From Streptomyces sp. NBC_01296 (GTDB taxonomy: Bacteria; Actinomycetota; Actinomycetes; Streptomycetales; Streptomycetaceae): a stretch of DNA of 64,000 nucleotides. The notes under the pieces were generated by a model. The model made no database searches. It saw only the letters and a list, made by a program, of their open reading frames with translations, and had not been told where the DNA came from. How positions within the stretch are numbered: position 1 is the stretch's first letter; every line of letters begins with the position of its first letter. The translations under genes were made by a program, and so were the position numbers. Of the stretch, positions 35,944 through 44,585 are shown piece by piece. Location of the stretch: NCBI RefSeq assembly GCF_035984415.1, contig NZ_CP130720.1:5890001-5954000 (forward strand), written 5' to 3'.

Positions 35944-36678
35944 GTGCTGACCGTCGATTTCTCCCGGTTCCCGCTCGCCGCAGGCGACCGTGTGCTCGAT
36001 CTGGGCTGCGGCGCCGGCCGGCACGCCTTCGAGTGCTACCGGCGCGGCGCCCAGGTGGTCGCAGTCGACCGCAACGGCGAGGAGATCCGCGAGGTCGCCA
36101 AGTGGTTCGCCGCCATGAAGGAGGCCGGTGAGGCCCCGGCCGGCGCCACCGCCACGGCCATGGAGGGCGACGCGCTGGCCCTGCCCTTCCCCGACGACTC
36201 CTTCGACGTCGTCATCATCTCCGAGGTGATGGAGCACATCCCCGACGACAAGGGCGTGCTCGCCGAGATGGTCCGCGTCCTCAAGCCCGGCGGCCGCATC
36301 GCCATCACCGTGCCGCGCTACGGCCCGGAGAAGATCTGCTGGGCGCTCTCCGACGCGTACCACGAGGTCGAGGGCGGCCACATCCGCATCTACAAGGCCG
36401 ACGAGCTGCTCGGCAAGATGAAGGCCGCGGGCCTCAAGCCGTACGGCACGCACCACGCCCACGGGCTGCACTCCCCGTACTGGTGGCTCAAGTGCGCCTT
36501 CGGCGTGGACAACGACCAGGTGCTGCCGGTGAAGGCGTACCACAAGCTGCTGGTCTGGGACATCATGAAGAAGCCGCTGGCCACACGGCTCGCGGAGCAG
36601 GCGCTCAACCCGCTCATCGGCAAGAGCTTCGTGGCGTACGCGACGAAGCCGCACCTTCCCGTCGGCGCAGCGAAGTGA
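35944..36678 (+). CDS. Class I SAM-dependent methyltransferase
   Basis: A 244-residue methyltransferase. VLDLGCGAGRHAFE (motif I), VVAVDRN, DDSFDVVIISEVMEHIPD and VLKPGGRIAITVPRYGPE are the Methyltransf_11 blocks; the C-terminal 80 residues (HSPYWWLKCAFGVDN) are specific to this group. Begins at GTG 35944. It overlaps the next gene by GTGA and probably acts on the sugar added by the neighbouring glycosyltransferase (inference). Confidence 0.85.
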   Translation: MLTVDFSRFPLAAGDRVLDLGCGAGRHAFECYRRGAQVVAVDRNGEEIREVAKWFAAMKEAGEAPAGATATAMEGDALALPFPDDSFDVVIISEVMEHIPDDKGVLAEMVRVLKPGGRIAITVPRYGPEKICWALSDAYHEVEGGHIRIYKADELLGKMKAAGLKPYGTHHAHGLHSPYWWLKCAFGVDNDQVLPVKAYHKLLVWDIMKKPLATRLAEQALNPLIGKSFVAYATKPHLPVGAAK

Positions 36679-37757
36679 GCTCGCCCGGGCGCACCGAACG
36701 CCTGGTCCTGGACGGGGTGCTGACCGCCGAGGAGGCCGCCGGGACGGTGGCCGGCATCCTCGCCGCGCAGCGCTCCGACGGGGCCATCCCGTGGTTCCGC
36801 GGGCACCACCTCGACCCGTGGGACCACACCGAGGCCGCGATGGCCCTGGACGCGGCCGGCGAGCACGAGGCGGCGGAGCGGGCCTACGACTGGCTGGCCC
36901 GCCACCAGAACGCCGACGGCTCCTGGTACGCGGCGTACGCCGACCGGCCGGACGGGGTGGACACCGCCGAGCCGCAGGACGCGAGCCGGGAGAGCAACTT
37001 CGTCGCGTACATAGCCGTCGGCGTCTGGCACCACTACCTGGCCACCGGCGACGACCCGTTCCTGGACCGCATGTGGCCCGTCGTCTACGCGGCGACCGAG
37101 TTCGTGCTCGGGCTCCAGCAGCCGGGCGGCGAGATCGGCTGGAAGCGGGAGGCCGACGGCAGCCCCGTCACGGACGCGCTGCTCACCGGCTCCTCCTCGA
37201 TCCACCAGGCGCTGCGGTGCGCGCTGGCGATCGCCGAGCACCGCGAGGAGTCCCAGCCGGACTGGGAGCTGGCGGCGGGTGCCCTCGGGCACGCGATCCG
37301 GCGGCACCCGGAGCGGTTCCTGGACAAGTCCCGGTACTCGATGGACTGGTACTACCCGGTGCTGGGCGGCGCGCTCACCGGCGCGGACGCCAGGGCGCGG
37401 ATCGACGAGCGCTGGGACGAGTTCGTCGTCCCGGACCTCGGAGTGCGCTGCGTCCTGCCGAACCCGTGGGTGACGGGCGGGGAGTCCTGCGAGCTCGCCC
37501 TGGCCCTGTGGGCGACGGGCGAGTCGGACCGGGCGCTGGACATCCTGCGCTCCATCACGCACCTGCGCGCCGACAACGGCATGTACTGGACGGGCTACGT
37601 CTTCGAGGACAAGGCGGTGTGGCCGGTCGAGCAGACGACCTGGACGGCCGGGTCGCTGCTGCTCGCCGTGGCCGCGCTGGGCGGCGACGAGGCCACCGGG
37701 ACGGTGTTCGGGGGGCTGGAGCTGCCGTCCGGACTCGAGCCGGACTGCTGCCGGTAG
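36675..37757 (+). CDS. Alpha/alpha-toroid (prenyltransferase-like) protein
   Basis: A 360-residue soluble protein of the six-hairpin/terpenoid-toroid fold: AAMALDAAGEHEAAERAYDW, LARHQNADGSWYAAYADRPD, HQALRCALAIAEHR and LALALWATGESDRALDILRS are the helical pairs. RYSMDWYYPVLGGA and WVTGGESCELA hold conserved aromatic and acidic residues of a glycoside-hydrolase-like pocket. Third gene of the glycan triad, translationally coupled to the methyltransferase. It may hydrolyse or proofread the glycan; uncertain. Confidence 0.75.
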   Translation: MSSPGRTERLVLDGVLTAEEAAGTVAGILAAQRSDGAIPWFRGHHLDPWDHTEAAMALDAAGEHEAAERAYDWLARHQNADGSWYAAYADRPDGVDTAEPQDASRESNFVAYIAVGVWHHYLATGDDPFLDRMWPVVYAATEFVLGLQQPGGEIGWKREADGSPVTDALLTGSSSIHQALRCALAIAEHREESQPDWELAAGALGHAIRRHPERFLDKSRYSMDWYYPVLGGALTGADARARIDERWDEFVVPDLGVRCVLPNPWVTGGESCELALALWATGESDRALDILRSITHLRADNGMYWTGYVFEDKAVWPVEQTTWTAGSLLLAVAALGGDEATGTVFGGLELPSGLEPDCCR

Positions 37758-37792
37758 GCCGGGCCGCGCGCTGCGCGCTGCGGGCAAGAAGG

Positions 37793-37822
37793 GGGCAGGC
37801 CGCCGCGGACGGAGGCCTGCCC
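37793..37822. terminator. Hairpin between convergent genes
   Basis: GGGCAGGCC (37793-37801) pairs perfectly with GGCCTGCCC (37814-37822) around a 12-base loop, between the toroid gene and the small membrane gene. Confidence 0.65.
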
Positions 37823-37838
37823 GTATGGGAACTCGCGG

Positions 37839-38141
37839 TCACTGGCGGTAGAGCCGGCCCGCGACGAGGTGGCCGATGACGAGGTACGCCACGGCCGCCA
37901 CGCCGTAGCCCACCACCACCTGGACCCACTCCCGGTCGAAGGTGAACAGGTCGTAGGACCAGCCGGCCAGCCAGGTGGCGGCGTCGTGGACGAACTCCAC
38001 GAGGCCGTTGCCCCGGTTGGCGTCGAGGAAATACAGCAGGATCCACAAGGCGATCACGAAGGCCAGCACGTCCGCCACCGCAGCGACGACCCGGCCGGCC
38101 TGAACGCCTCCGCGGGCGTGTACTCGGGTGTGTGTGCGCAT
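37839..38141 (-). CDS. Small membrane protein, two helices
   Basis: A 100-residue protein with two hydrophobic helices (VVAAVADVLAFVIALWILLYFL and VQVVVGYGVAAVAYLVIGHLV) separated by a hydrophilic loop with WLAGWSYDLFTFDREW. Conserved in Streptomyces to my memory, no known role. The ATG at 38141 is preferred over a TTG at 38192; neither has a strong ribosome-binding site. Confidence 0.65.
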   Translation of the reverse strand: MRTHTRVHARGGVQAGRVVAAVADVLAFVIALWILLYFLDANRGNGLVEFVHDAATWLAGWSYDLFTFDREWVQVVVGYGVAAVAYLVIGHLVAGRLYRQ

Positions 38142-38253
38142 GCTGCGCGTCTTGCCCCGACTGGGCGAAGCAAACCCGAACGGGTCCCCCAAGTGGCGGA
38201 TCGCCGGGGCCCGGGTGACTCTGCGGGAGACACCTCACTCCCCGGAGGTCAAC

Positions 38254-38964
38254 GTGTCCAAACCCAGCGAGTCCATACCCAGCGTGTCCATACCCGGAAC
38301 TTCCCGGCTCCGCCGCGCCCTCACGGCGCTGCTCGTGTCCACCGCGCTGGTTGCAGGAGGCACCGCGTGCAGCAGCAGCAGCGCCGCCGGCAGCAGGGGC
38401 CAGCGCGAGGCGGTCCCCGTATCCGTGGCCGCGCAGCAGGCGGTTGTCGACGAGGCGCTCGCCGCGCAGGTGTTCGCCGCAGAGGCGGTGGCCGCGCGGG
38501 AGGTCACCGACGAGGTGCCCGCCGCCGAGCCCACGCCCAGCACCTCCGCGGAAAAGCAGAAGTTCTCCAAGGCGCGCTTCGTCGCCAACGCGGGGCTCGC
38601 GGCCGGGGCCACGTACCAGTGGATCATCAAGCCGTACCGCGCGGGCAAGTTCAAGAAGGGCGCCAAGGGCCGTACGTTCGCGCTCATCAAGGCGGGCCTC
38701 GCAGGCGCCTTCGCGTACAACCGGCTGAAGGCGGCGGCGGACAACGCCAAGGGCGACCCGCTGCTGTCGAAGGCGGTGGCCCCGCTGACGGCGGGCATCG
38801 CGTCCCTCAAGGGCCTGGGCTCCAAGCTGCGCAAGGGCGATGCGGGCGATGCCGACATCAGCTCGTTCGAGGGCGTCATCAACGGCGTCAAGGACGCGGG
38901 CCAGGGTGCGGGCGCCACGGTGACCGACAAGGTCCCGAGCCTCTCCCAGCTGAACGGCGGATAG
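38254..38964 (+). CDS. Probable lipoprotein of unknown function
   Basis: A 236-residue exported protein. RRALTALLVSTALVAGGTAC is a signal sequence ending in a lipobox-like GGTAC followed by a Ser-rich tether. The body is Ala-rich, then a basic domain (QWIIKPYRAGKFKKGAKGRT, RFVANAGLAAGATY) of about 130 residues. The GTG start has GGAGGT seven bases upstream. No domain recognised. Confidence 0.7.
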   Translation: MSKPSESIPSVSIPGTSRLRRALTALLVSTALVAGGTACSSSSAAGSRGQREAVPVSVAAQQAVVDEALAAQVFAAEAVAAREVTDEVPAAEPTPSTSAEKQKFSKARFVANAGLAAGATYQWIIKPYRAGKFKKGAKGRTFALIKAGLAGAFAYNRLKAAADNAKGDPLLSKAVAPLTAGIASLKGLGSKLRKGDAGDADISSFEGVINGVKDAGQGAGATVTDKVPSLSQLNGG

Positions 38965-39042
38965 GCCCTTCTCACGCCGCAGGCCGGCCGGGCAGCGCCG
39001 CCCGTCCGGCCTGCCGGTCTGCCCGCCTGTTTCAATGGGCGG

Positions 39043-39465
39043 ATGATCGAGTTCCTGGCCCTCGCGGCCGCCGCCGTCGGCGTCGGATGGCTCGTCCGGC
39101 GCAGACACCGGCAACGGGTCGCCGCCGGGAGCCCGGACGGGATCCCGTGCATGGCCCGGCACCCGGCCGGCGCGGGCCGCTGGCGGATGGGCCGGGTGTT
39201 CCCCGGCCCCGGCGGGGCCCGCTGGGTGCCCCGGCGCGGTGAGCCCGTACCGCTGCCCGGCGGCCGGGCCACCGGGGTGCGGGCGCCGTCCGTGAAGGAG
39301 GGCATGTCCATCAATCCCGGATCGCGGATCGTGGCCTGCACGTACGGGACCGGCGGGGACGGCGGGACCGGCGAGGGCGGCGGCAGCATCGAGATCGCCG
39401 TCATGCCACTGGACCTGCAGGAGCTGCTGGAGGCCGTCCCGCAGGCGGAGACGGACGCGCCTTAG
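39043..39465 (+). CDS. DUF2550-like membrane-anchored protein
   Basis: A 140-residue protein with an N-terminal anchor helix (MIEFLALAAAAVGVGWLVRR) and a cytoplasmic beta-barrel-like domain: MARHPAGAGRWRMGRVFPGP, ARWVPRRGEPV and EIAVMPLDLQELLEAV match the DUF2550 pattern. Its TAG stop overlaps the TAA stop of the convergent F420 oxidoreductase gene. Confidence 0.65.
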   Translation: MIEFLALAAAAVGVGWLVRRRHRQRVAAGSPDGIPCMARHPAGAGRWRMGRVFPGPGGARWVPRRGEPVPLPGGRATGVRAPSVKEGMSINPGSRIVACTYGTGGDGGTGEGGGSIEIAVMPLDLQELLEAVPQAETDAP

Positions 39466-40472
39466 GCGTTGAGCTCCGCCAGGACGCGCAGGGTGTGCGG
39501 GTCCGGGGCCGTCAGGAGCAGGTCGGTGACCGGGCCCCCCCGCCACAGCTCGAGGCGTTCGGCGATCCGCTCGCGCGGCCCGATCAGGGAGATCTCGTCC
39601 GCGAACGCGTCCGGCACGGCGAGCACCGCCTCCTCCCGGCGCCCGGCGAGGAACAGCTCCTGGATGCGGTGGGCCTCCTTCTCGTAGCCCATCCGCGCCA
39701 TCAGATCGGCGTGGAAGTTGCGGGCCGCGTGGCCCATCCCGCCGATGTAGAAGCCGAGCATCGCCTTGACGGGCAGCAGCCCCTCGGCCACGTCGTCGCA
39801 GACCTTGGCCCGGGCCATCGGGGCGATCATGAACCCTTCGGGCAGGTCGGTGAGCGAGGCCCGGTAGACGTCCGTGCGGGTCGGCGACCAGTACAGGGGA
39901 AGCCAGCCGTCCGCGATCCGGGTCGTCTGGGCGATGTTCTTCGGGCCCTCCGCGCCCAGCAGGAGCGGCAGGTCCGCGCGCAGCGGGTGGGTGATGGGCC
40001 TCAGCGGTTTGCCGATGCCGGTGCCGTCCTCCCCGCGGTACGGGTGCTGGTGGAAGCGGCCGTCGAGCGTGACGGGGGCCTCGCGGCGCAGCACCTGGCG
40101 GACGACGTCGACGTACTCGCGGGTCGCGGTGAGCGGGCTCGAGGGGAAGGGGCGCCCGTACCAGCCCTCGACCACCTGGGGGCCGGAGAGACCCAGGCCC
40201 AGCATCATCCGGCCGCCGGAGAGGTGGTCCAGGGTCAGGGCGTGCATGGCGGTGGCGGTGGGGGAGCGGGCGGCCATCTGGGCGATGGCGGTCCCGAGGC
40301 GGATCCGCGAGGTGTGCGCGGCGATCCAGGTGAGCGGGGTGAAGGCGTCCGAACCCCAGGCCTCGGCGGTCCACACCGAGTCGTAGCCGAGGCTCTCGGC
40401 CTCGGTGGCGAGGTCGAGGTGGGCCGGGTCGGGGCCGCGGCCCCAGTAGCCGAGTGCGAGTCCGAGGCGCAT
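39462..40472 (-). CDS. LLM-class F420-dependent oxidoreductase
   Basis: A 336-residue luciferase-like TIM-barrel protein: MRLGLALGYWG, AESLGYDSVWTAEAWGSDAF, GTAIAQMAARSPTATAMHAL and GLGLSGPQVVEGWYG are the F420-binding family blocks; LLLGAEGPKNIAQTTRIADGW follows. It transfers hydride between F420 and an unknown substrate. Related enzymes occur in mycobacterial steroid gene clusters, so a link to the regulon is possible, but no KstR-type site is seen upstream. ATG 40472 has GGAGGGG eight bases before it. Confidence 0.85.
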   Translation of the reverse strand: MRLGLALGYWGRGPDPAHLDLATEAESLGYDSVWTAEAWGSDAFTPLTWIAAHTSRIRLGTAIAQMAARSPTATAMHALTLDHLSGGRMMLGLGLSGPQVVEGWYGRPFPSSPLTATREYVDVVRQVLRREAPVTLDGRFHQHPYRGEDGTGIGKPLRPITHPLRADLPLLLGAEGPKNIAQTTRIADGWLPLYWSPTRTDVYRASLTDLPEGFMIAPMARAKVCDDVAEGLLPVKAMLGFYIGGMGHAARNFHADLMARMGYEKEAHRIQELFLAGRREEAVLAVPDAFADEISLIGPRERIAERLELWRGGPVTDLLLTAPDPHTLRVLAELNA

Positions 40473-40528
40473 GTACGTCCCCTCCGCGATGCCGTGGTGG
40501 CGCCGTGCGTGCCGCGCCACAGCCGTAT

Positions 40529-40543
40529 CTGACGATGCGTCAG
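40529..40543 (-). promoter_or_regulatory. Perfect palindrome upstream of the F420 oxidoreductase
   Basis: CTGACG-ATG-CGTCAG, six-base arms, 57 bases upstream of the start codon. It looks like a repressor operator, but not of the KstR type. Confidence 0.5.
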
Positions 40544-40559
40544 GTGACTGTAGGGCAAC

Positions 40560-40587
40560 GGCCCCCCGCCCGGAAGGGCGGGGGGCC
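40560..40587 (-). terminator. Rho-independent-type hairpin
   Basis: Twelve-base perfect stem GGCCCCCCGCCC / GGGCGGGGGGCC with a GGAA tetraloop, 34 bases beyond the stop of the 271-residue membrane protein gene. Confidence 0.85.
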
Positions 40588-40620
40588 GTCGGGGCGCTGC
40601 ACCGGCCGTCGGGCGCGGGG

Positions 40621-41436
40621 TCAGCCGCGCTGGATGCCCGAGGTGTCGTTCAGGACGCCGCGGCGGCCGTCCTGGGTCTGGGCGATCAGCGTGGCGGGGC
40701 CGCGCTGGTCCACCGCCAGGTACCAGGTGCCCGGAGCGAGTTCGGCGATCGGGGTGGGGGAGCCGTCCTCGGGGAAGAGGGGGCGGGCCACCGGCACCGC
40801 GAACCAGAACGGGGTGAAGTCCCCCGCCGGGGCGGGCGCCTGGTCCTGCGGCGCCGGCGCCGGGGCCGGAGCCGGGGTCGGGGTGCCGCCGTACGGCGGG
40901 GCCGGCTGCGGGGTGGCCCCGTACGGCTGGGCCTGCTGGGCGCCCGGGTAGCCGTACCCGGTGCCGGGCTGGGGCTGGGCCCCGTACGGCGCGGGGGCGA
41001 CGGGCTTGGCCTCCGGCACCAGCGCGCCGGCGAGCGCCGGGATCTTGCTGCCCGCGACGGCCACACCGGCCAGCGCGAGGGTGGCCAGGAAGGCGATGAT
41101 GCAGCCCGCGCCGAGGTCGGCGCCGCGCGGGCTGGTGATCAGGGACCACAGGGAGGACCAGGCGGCCGCGACCGCGAGAACCGTCCCCCACGCGGCCAGG
41201 GGCAGGCCCGCGAGCTTTCGGGTCTCCGGCTGGAAGCGGGCCGCGATGATCAGGCCGGCCGCGATGAAGCCGAGCAGGAAGATGGTGGGAAGCGCCAGAC
41301 GGTAGACGTCGGTGTCCCACACGCTCGGCAGGTCGAGGCCGGTCGCGGAGTAGAAATCGAGGAACGAGGCGATGAACAGCAGCGCCGCTGCTCCGATCAC
41401 CACGCCGTCGCCTCGAGTGAGGGAGCGGATGTTCAC
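40621..41436 (-). CDS. Four-helix membrane protein with Pro/Ala-rich linker
   Basis: A 271-residue protein. Four helices occupy residues 10-140 (GDGVVIGAAALLFIASFLDF, LPTIFLLGFIAAGLIIAA, TVLAVAAAWSSLWSLI, GCIIAFLATLALAGVAVAGS). A linker of Pro, Ala, Gln, Gly and Tyr follows (YGYPGAQQAQPYG, TPAPAPAPAP). It ends with a small domain, PGTWYLAVDQRGPATLIAQT. The topology resembles DUF5336-type surface proteins. Function unknown. Confidence 0.7.
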   Translation of the reverse strand: MNIRSLTRGDGVVIGAAALLFIASFLDFYSATGLDLPSVWDTDVYRLALPTIFLLGFIAAGLIIAARFQPETRKLAGLPLAAWGTVLAVAAAWSSLWSLITSPRGADLGAGCIIAFLATLALAGVAVAGSKIPALAGALVPEAKPVAPAPYGAQPQPGTGYGYPGAQQAQPYGATPQPAPPYGGTPTPAPAPAPAPQDQAPAPAGDFTPFWFAVPVARPLFPEDGSPTPIAELAPGTWYLAVDQRGPATLIAQTQDGRRGVLNDTSGIQRG

Positions 41437-41570
41437 GTCTTAGGTGTCCTTCTCGGTCTCGGTCGTCTCGTGGTGCCGCGGTCGCACGCGCAGGAGCGGG
41501 GCGGGCGGGACCATGGTACGGAGGTTCCCCGCGGCCGAGAGGATCGGGGCGGCAGGCTGTCCCGGTGGGA

Positions 41571-42533
41571 CTACCCGCCCAAGAAGCCGACGATGCCGTC
41601 CGCGATGCCCTGGGCCGCCTTCTGCCGCCACTCCGGACTCGTCAGCAGCGCCGCGTCCTTGGCGTCACGCATGTTGCCGCATTCGATGAACACCTTGGGC
41701 TGTGTCGAGAGATTGAGTCCGCCGAGATCGTCGCGGACGACCAATCCGGTACCGCTGCCGAGGTAGTTGGCGGGGGCGGAGCCGGTGGTGCGGGCGAAGT
41801 TCGAGGCGATCCGCTCGCCGAGGTCCCGTGAGGGGCCGACGATCTTGGCGGTGTCCGCTGCGCCGCCCTTGACCTTGGCCGGGAGGATGATGTGGTAGCC
41901 GCGGTTGCCCTCGGAGACGCCGTCCGCGTGGACCGAGACCACGGCGGCGGCGGTGGCCTCGTTGCCGATGCGGGCGCGCTCGTCGATGCAGGGGCCGAAG
42001 GGGCGGTCGGCCTCGTGGGTGAGGGCCACCTTCAGGCCCTTGGCCTCCAGGACGGTCCGCAGCCGGCGGGACACGTCGAGGGTGAACTCGGCTTCCATGT
42101 AGCCGGAGTTGGTGGTGGTGCCGGTGGTGTCGCACTCCTTGCGGTTGGTTCCGATGTCGACCTTCTTGTCGATCTCGGAGGTGTGCTTGAAGTTGCCGGT
42201 GTTGTGGCCGGGGTCGATGACCACGGTCTTGCCGGCGAGCGGGCCCTTGGCAGGGCTCTTGGCGGGGTCCTTGGCGGGGTCCTCGGCAGGGGCGGAGCTC
42301 GGGGTCGCCGCCGCGGCGTCCGTGGGGGAGGCGGCCGGCATCACGATCCGCGGCGGGCGGGCGTCGTCCGCCCCCGCCCCGGTCGTCACCTGTACGAGGA
42401 CCCACCCCGCCAGGGCGGTCGGGGCGAGCACGGCGGCTGCGACGGCGAGGCCGGAGCGGCGTGCGAACCACCGCCGCTCCGGGCTGACCGAGGAGGCGGA
42501 CTCGGGGGATGGGGGACTGTCGTCGTAGGGCAC
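41571..42533 (-). CDS. N-acetylmuramoyl-L-alanine amidase, Amidase_3 family
   Basis: A 320-residue type II membrane or secreted amidase. An N-terminal helix SGLAVAAAVLAPTALAGWVLVQV is followed by a Pro/Ala/Lys linker with DPAKDPAKSPAKGP repeats. The zinc domain has TVVIDPGHNTG (His), YMEAEFTLDVSRRLR (Glu), VVSVHADGV (His) and FIECGNMRDAKDA (catalytic Glu). It cleaves peptide stems from murein. GTG start at 42533. Confidence 0.9.
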   Translation of the reverse strand: MPYDDSPPSPESASSVSPERRWFARRSGLAVAAAVLAPTALAGWVLVQVTTGAGADDARPPRIVMPAASPTDAAAATPSSAPAEDPAKDPAKSPAKGPLAGKTVVIDPGHNTGNFKHTSEIDKKVDIGTNRKECDTTGTTTNSGYMEAEFTLDVSRRLRTVLEAKGLKVALTHEADRPFGPCIDERARIGNEATAAAVVSVHADGVSEGNRGYHIILPAKVKGGAADTAKIVGPSRDLGERIASNFARTTGSAPANYLGSGTGLVVRDDLGGLNLSTQPKVFIECGNMRDAKDAALLTSPEWRQKAAQGIADGIVGFLGG

Positions 42534-42708
42534 GTCGCGATGCTAATCCGGCCACCGGCCGCCGGCGCGGACCGTGGGCCATCCGGGGGCGTGGTGGGGT
42601 TATCCGGTTATGTGTCCGGATGTCCTGACCCTGGCGCGCCGCCGGCCTGCCCGCCCCCGGGTCCGTACCACCGGCCCGGAGCGCCGGCCGGGCCGGGCCG
42701 CGGCGGCC

Positions 42709-43350
42709 TCAGATACCCGGGGCGGTGCGGCGCAGGACGCGGAGGGAGTCGGTGACCGAGATCTCCTCGAAGGCGCCGGAGGCGAGGGCGCGCCGGTAGA
42801 TCCGGTACGGGGCCTGGCCGCCGTCGGCCGGATCCGGGAACACGTCGTGGATGACGAGCGTGCCGCCCTCGGCGACGTGCGGGGCCCAGCCCTCGTAGTC
42901 GCCCGTGGCGTGCTCGTCGGTGTGGCCGCCGTCGATGAAGACCAGGCCGAGCTTGCCGCCCCAGGCCGCGGCGACCTGCGGGGAGCGGCCCACGATCGCG
43001 ATGACGTGGTCCTCGAGGCCCGCCCGGTGGAGGGTGCGGCGGAAGGTCGGGAGGGTGTCCATCAGTCCGACCTCCGGGTCCACCACGGTCGGGTCGTGGT
43101 ACTCCCAGCCGGGCTGCTGCTCCTCGCTGCCGCGGTGGTGGTCGACCGTCATGGCGGCCACGCCGGCCTCGCGGGCGGCGTCGGCCAGCAGGATGGTGGA
43201 GCGGCCGCAGTACGTGCCGACCTCCAGGAGGGGCAGCCCCAGTGCGGCTGCCGCGGTGGCGGCCTCGTACAGGGCCAGGCCCTCGCCCACGGGCATGAAC
43301 CCCTTGGCGGCCTCGAAGGCGGCGAGGGTCTCCGGCTTGGGGGTGGCCAT
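42709..43350 (-). CDS. Class I SAM-dependent methyltransferase (MT-24 type)
   Basis: A 213-residue protein. LPLLEVGTYCGRSTILLADA is the SAM loop; AAMTVDHHRGSEEQQPGW, KLGLVFIDGGHTDEHATGDY and LVIHDVFPDPADGG are the catechol-methyltransferase-like metal and acceptor regions. The FIDGGHT and HDVF motifs are typical of Methyltransf_24. Substrate unknown. A good GGAGG site precedes the ATG. Confidence 0.85.
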   Translation of the reverse strand: MATPKPETLAAFEAAKGFMPVGEGLALYEAATAAAALGLPLLEVGTYCGRSTILLADAAREAGVAAMTVDHHRGSEEQQPGWEYHDPTVVDPEVGLMDTLPTFRRTLHRAGLEDHVIAIVGRSPQVAAAWGGKLGLVFIDGGHTDEHATGDYEGWAPHVAEGGTLVIHDVFPDPADGGQAPYRIYRRALASGAFEEISVTDSLRVLRRTAPGI

Positions 43351-43457
43351 GTGTTCCTCCGAGGGGGTGGGGCGTGTTGCGGTGGGCTGGGCGGCCCATG
43401 GTGCCTTACCGGCTGGTAGGGCACCATGCCGGGGCCCTCCGGGGTGGGGGTGGGGTG

Positions 43458-43522
43458 CCGCTGCGCGGGGCCGTCTCCCCGCCCCGCCCTTTCACCGTTC
43501 CCGGGGCGAGCCCCGGACCCCC
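43458..43522 (+). repeat. Second copy of the dispersed Streptomyces repeat
   Basis: CCGCTGCGCGGGG, CCCCGCCCCGCCC and CCCGGGGCGAGCCCCGGACC align in order and orientation with 25881-25945. It ends about 18 bases before the start assigned to the glycine-rich protein. Confidence 0.75.
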
Positions 43523-43539
43523 GGTCGGGTGCCGAACGG

Positions 43540-44214
43540 GTGCGGCATCCGGTCCGGCGCAGCGCCCTCGTGCTCGCCACGGCGGCGCTGCCGGCGGCGT
43601 TGGTGGTGCCTCTGGCCACCCCCGCCGAGGCGGCGCCCGTGACCGTCACCTTCCCCTCCGGCGCCAACCAGCCCTTCACCGTCCCGTCCGGCGTCACCCA
43701 GCTGACCATCACCGCCACCGGTGCCGCAGGGCAGAACGGGCTCAGGGGAGGGGTGGGCGGCGGAGGCGGCGGAGGAGGCGGAGGAACTCAGACGACCCCC
43801 GGCGCGGGTGGAGCGTCATGCCCCGCTCTCCCCGCCACACCGGGCACCCCCGGCGGCAGTGGTACCGGCGGCAACGGCGGAGGTGGTTACAGCGGCGGAG
43901 GCGGCGGAGCCGGCTGGTTCGGAGGCGGCGGCTGCAACAGCATCGAGAGTGGGGCGTATGGGCCCGGTGGCGGCGGTGGCGGGTCCAGCCGCGTCCCGGT
44001 GGGCGGTACCTCCGGACTCGGCGGTGGCCCGGCCACGGTGACCATCACCTACGACCAGGCCGGCGCAGACACCGGGGGAGGCACCGGGTCGATCCTGCCG
44101 ATCGACCTCAGCGGCGTTCTCCCGATGTTCAACAACATCAACGTCAACAACAACATCAAGAGCCCCGGCGCCAGCAACACCGCCACACAGCACTTCGGCC
44201 TGAACGCGCCCTGA
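43540..44214 (+). CDS. Secreted glycine-rich protein
   Basis: About 224 residues. A signal peptide (RRSALVLATAALPAALVVPL, cleavage near AEA) leads to a beta-strand segment (VTVTFPSGANQPFTVPSGVT) and then long Gly tracts like those in Gly-rich jelly-roll surface proteins, ending with NNINVNNNIKSPGASNTATQ. The start is uncertain: GTG 43540 gives a proper signal peptide but has no ribosome-binding site, and the dispersed repeat just upstream may have replaced the original control region. Confidence 0.65.
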   Translation: MRHPVRRSALVLATAALPAALVVPLATPAEAAPVTVTFPSGANQPFTVPSGVTQLTITATGAAGQNGLRGGVGGGGGGGGGGTQTTPGAGGASCPALPATPGTPGGSGTGGNGGGGYSGGGGGAGWFGGGGCNSIESGAYGPGGGGGGSSRVPVGGTSGLGGGPATVTITYDQAGADTGGGTGSILPIDLSGVLPMFNNINVNNNIKSPGASNTATQHFGLNAP

Positions 44215-44254
44215 ACCCGGGCACGCGGCTCAGGAGTGTGCGGCGAGGTGAGCG

Positions 44255-44270
44255 TCGCCACCGGTGGCGA
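44255..44270. repeat. Perfect 16-bp palindrome
   Basis: TCGCCACCGGTGGCGA between the convergent glycine-rich and small secreted-ORF regions; either a terminator stem or a protein site. Confidence 0.5.
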
Positions 44271-44303
44271 TCCCGGCGGGACCGCCACCGGTCTCCCGCT
44301 TCT

Positions 44304-44546
44304 CTACTTGAGGAGGCGGCCCAGGCCGACGGCATTGGCCGGGGCCGGTGAGAGTCCGGATGTGAGCCCGGATACCTGGCGCTTCGCGTCCCGGAGCGTC
44401 GGAGCGAGGAAGCCGAGGGACAAGAGGTTGTCGAGGCTGAGGGGACCGGCCTGGGCGCCGGCGGTGGCGCCGCTCGGACGTTCTGCGGCCTGAGCGGCGG
44501 GAGCGGTGGCGAGCGCAACGGCGACCGCCAGTGCCCGCCCGAGGGC
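44304..44546 (-). pseudogene. Start-less small secreted protein ORF
   Basis: An open stretch of 80 codons with a convincing export signal (GRALAVAVALATAPAAQA, cleavage after AQA) and a mature part PLSLDNLLSLGFLAPTLRDA... ending VGLGRLLK. There is no ATG, GTG or TTG between the upstream TAG at 44547-44549 and the signal peptide; the only near-cognate is CTG at 44531. It is in the same frame as the polyprenyl synthase gene, separated by two TAG codons 12 codons apart. Most likely a gene that lost its start; readthrough is less likely. Confidence 0.5.
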
Positions 44547-44585
44547 CTACTGGACGGACAAGGCGTCCAAGGCGAGGGCGGTGGC

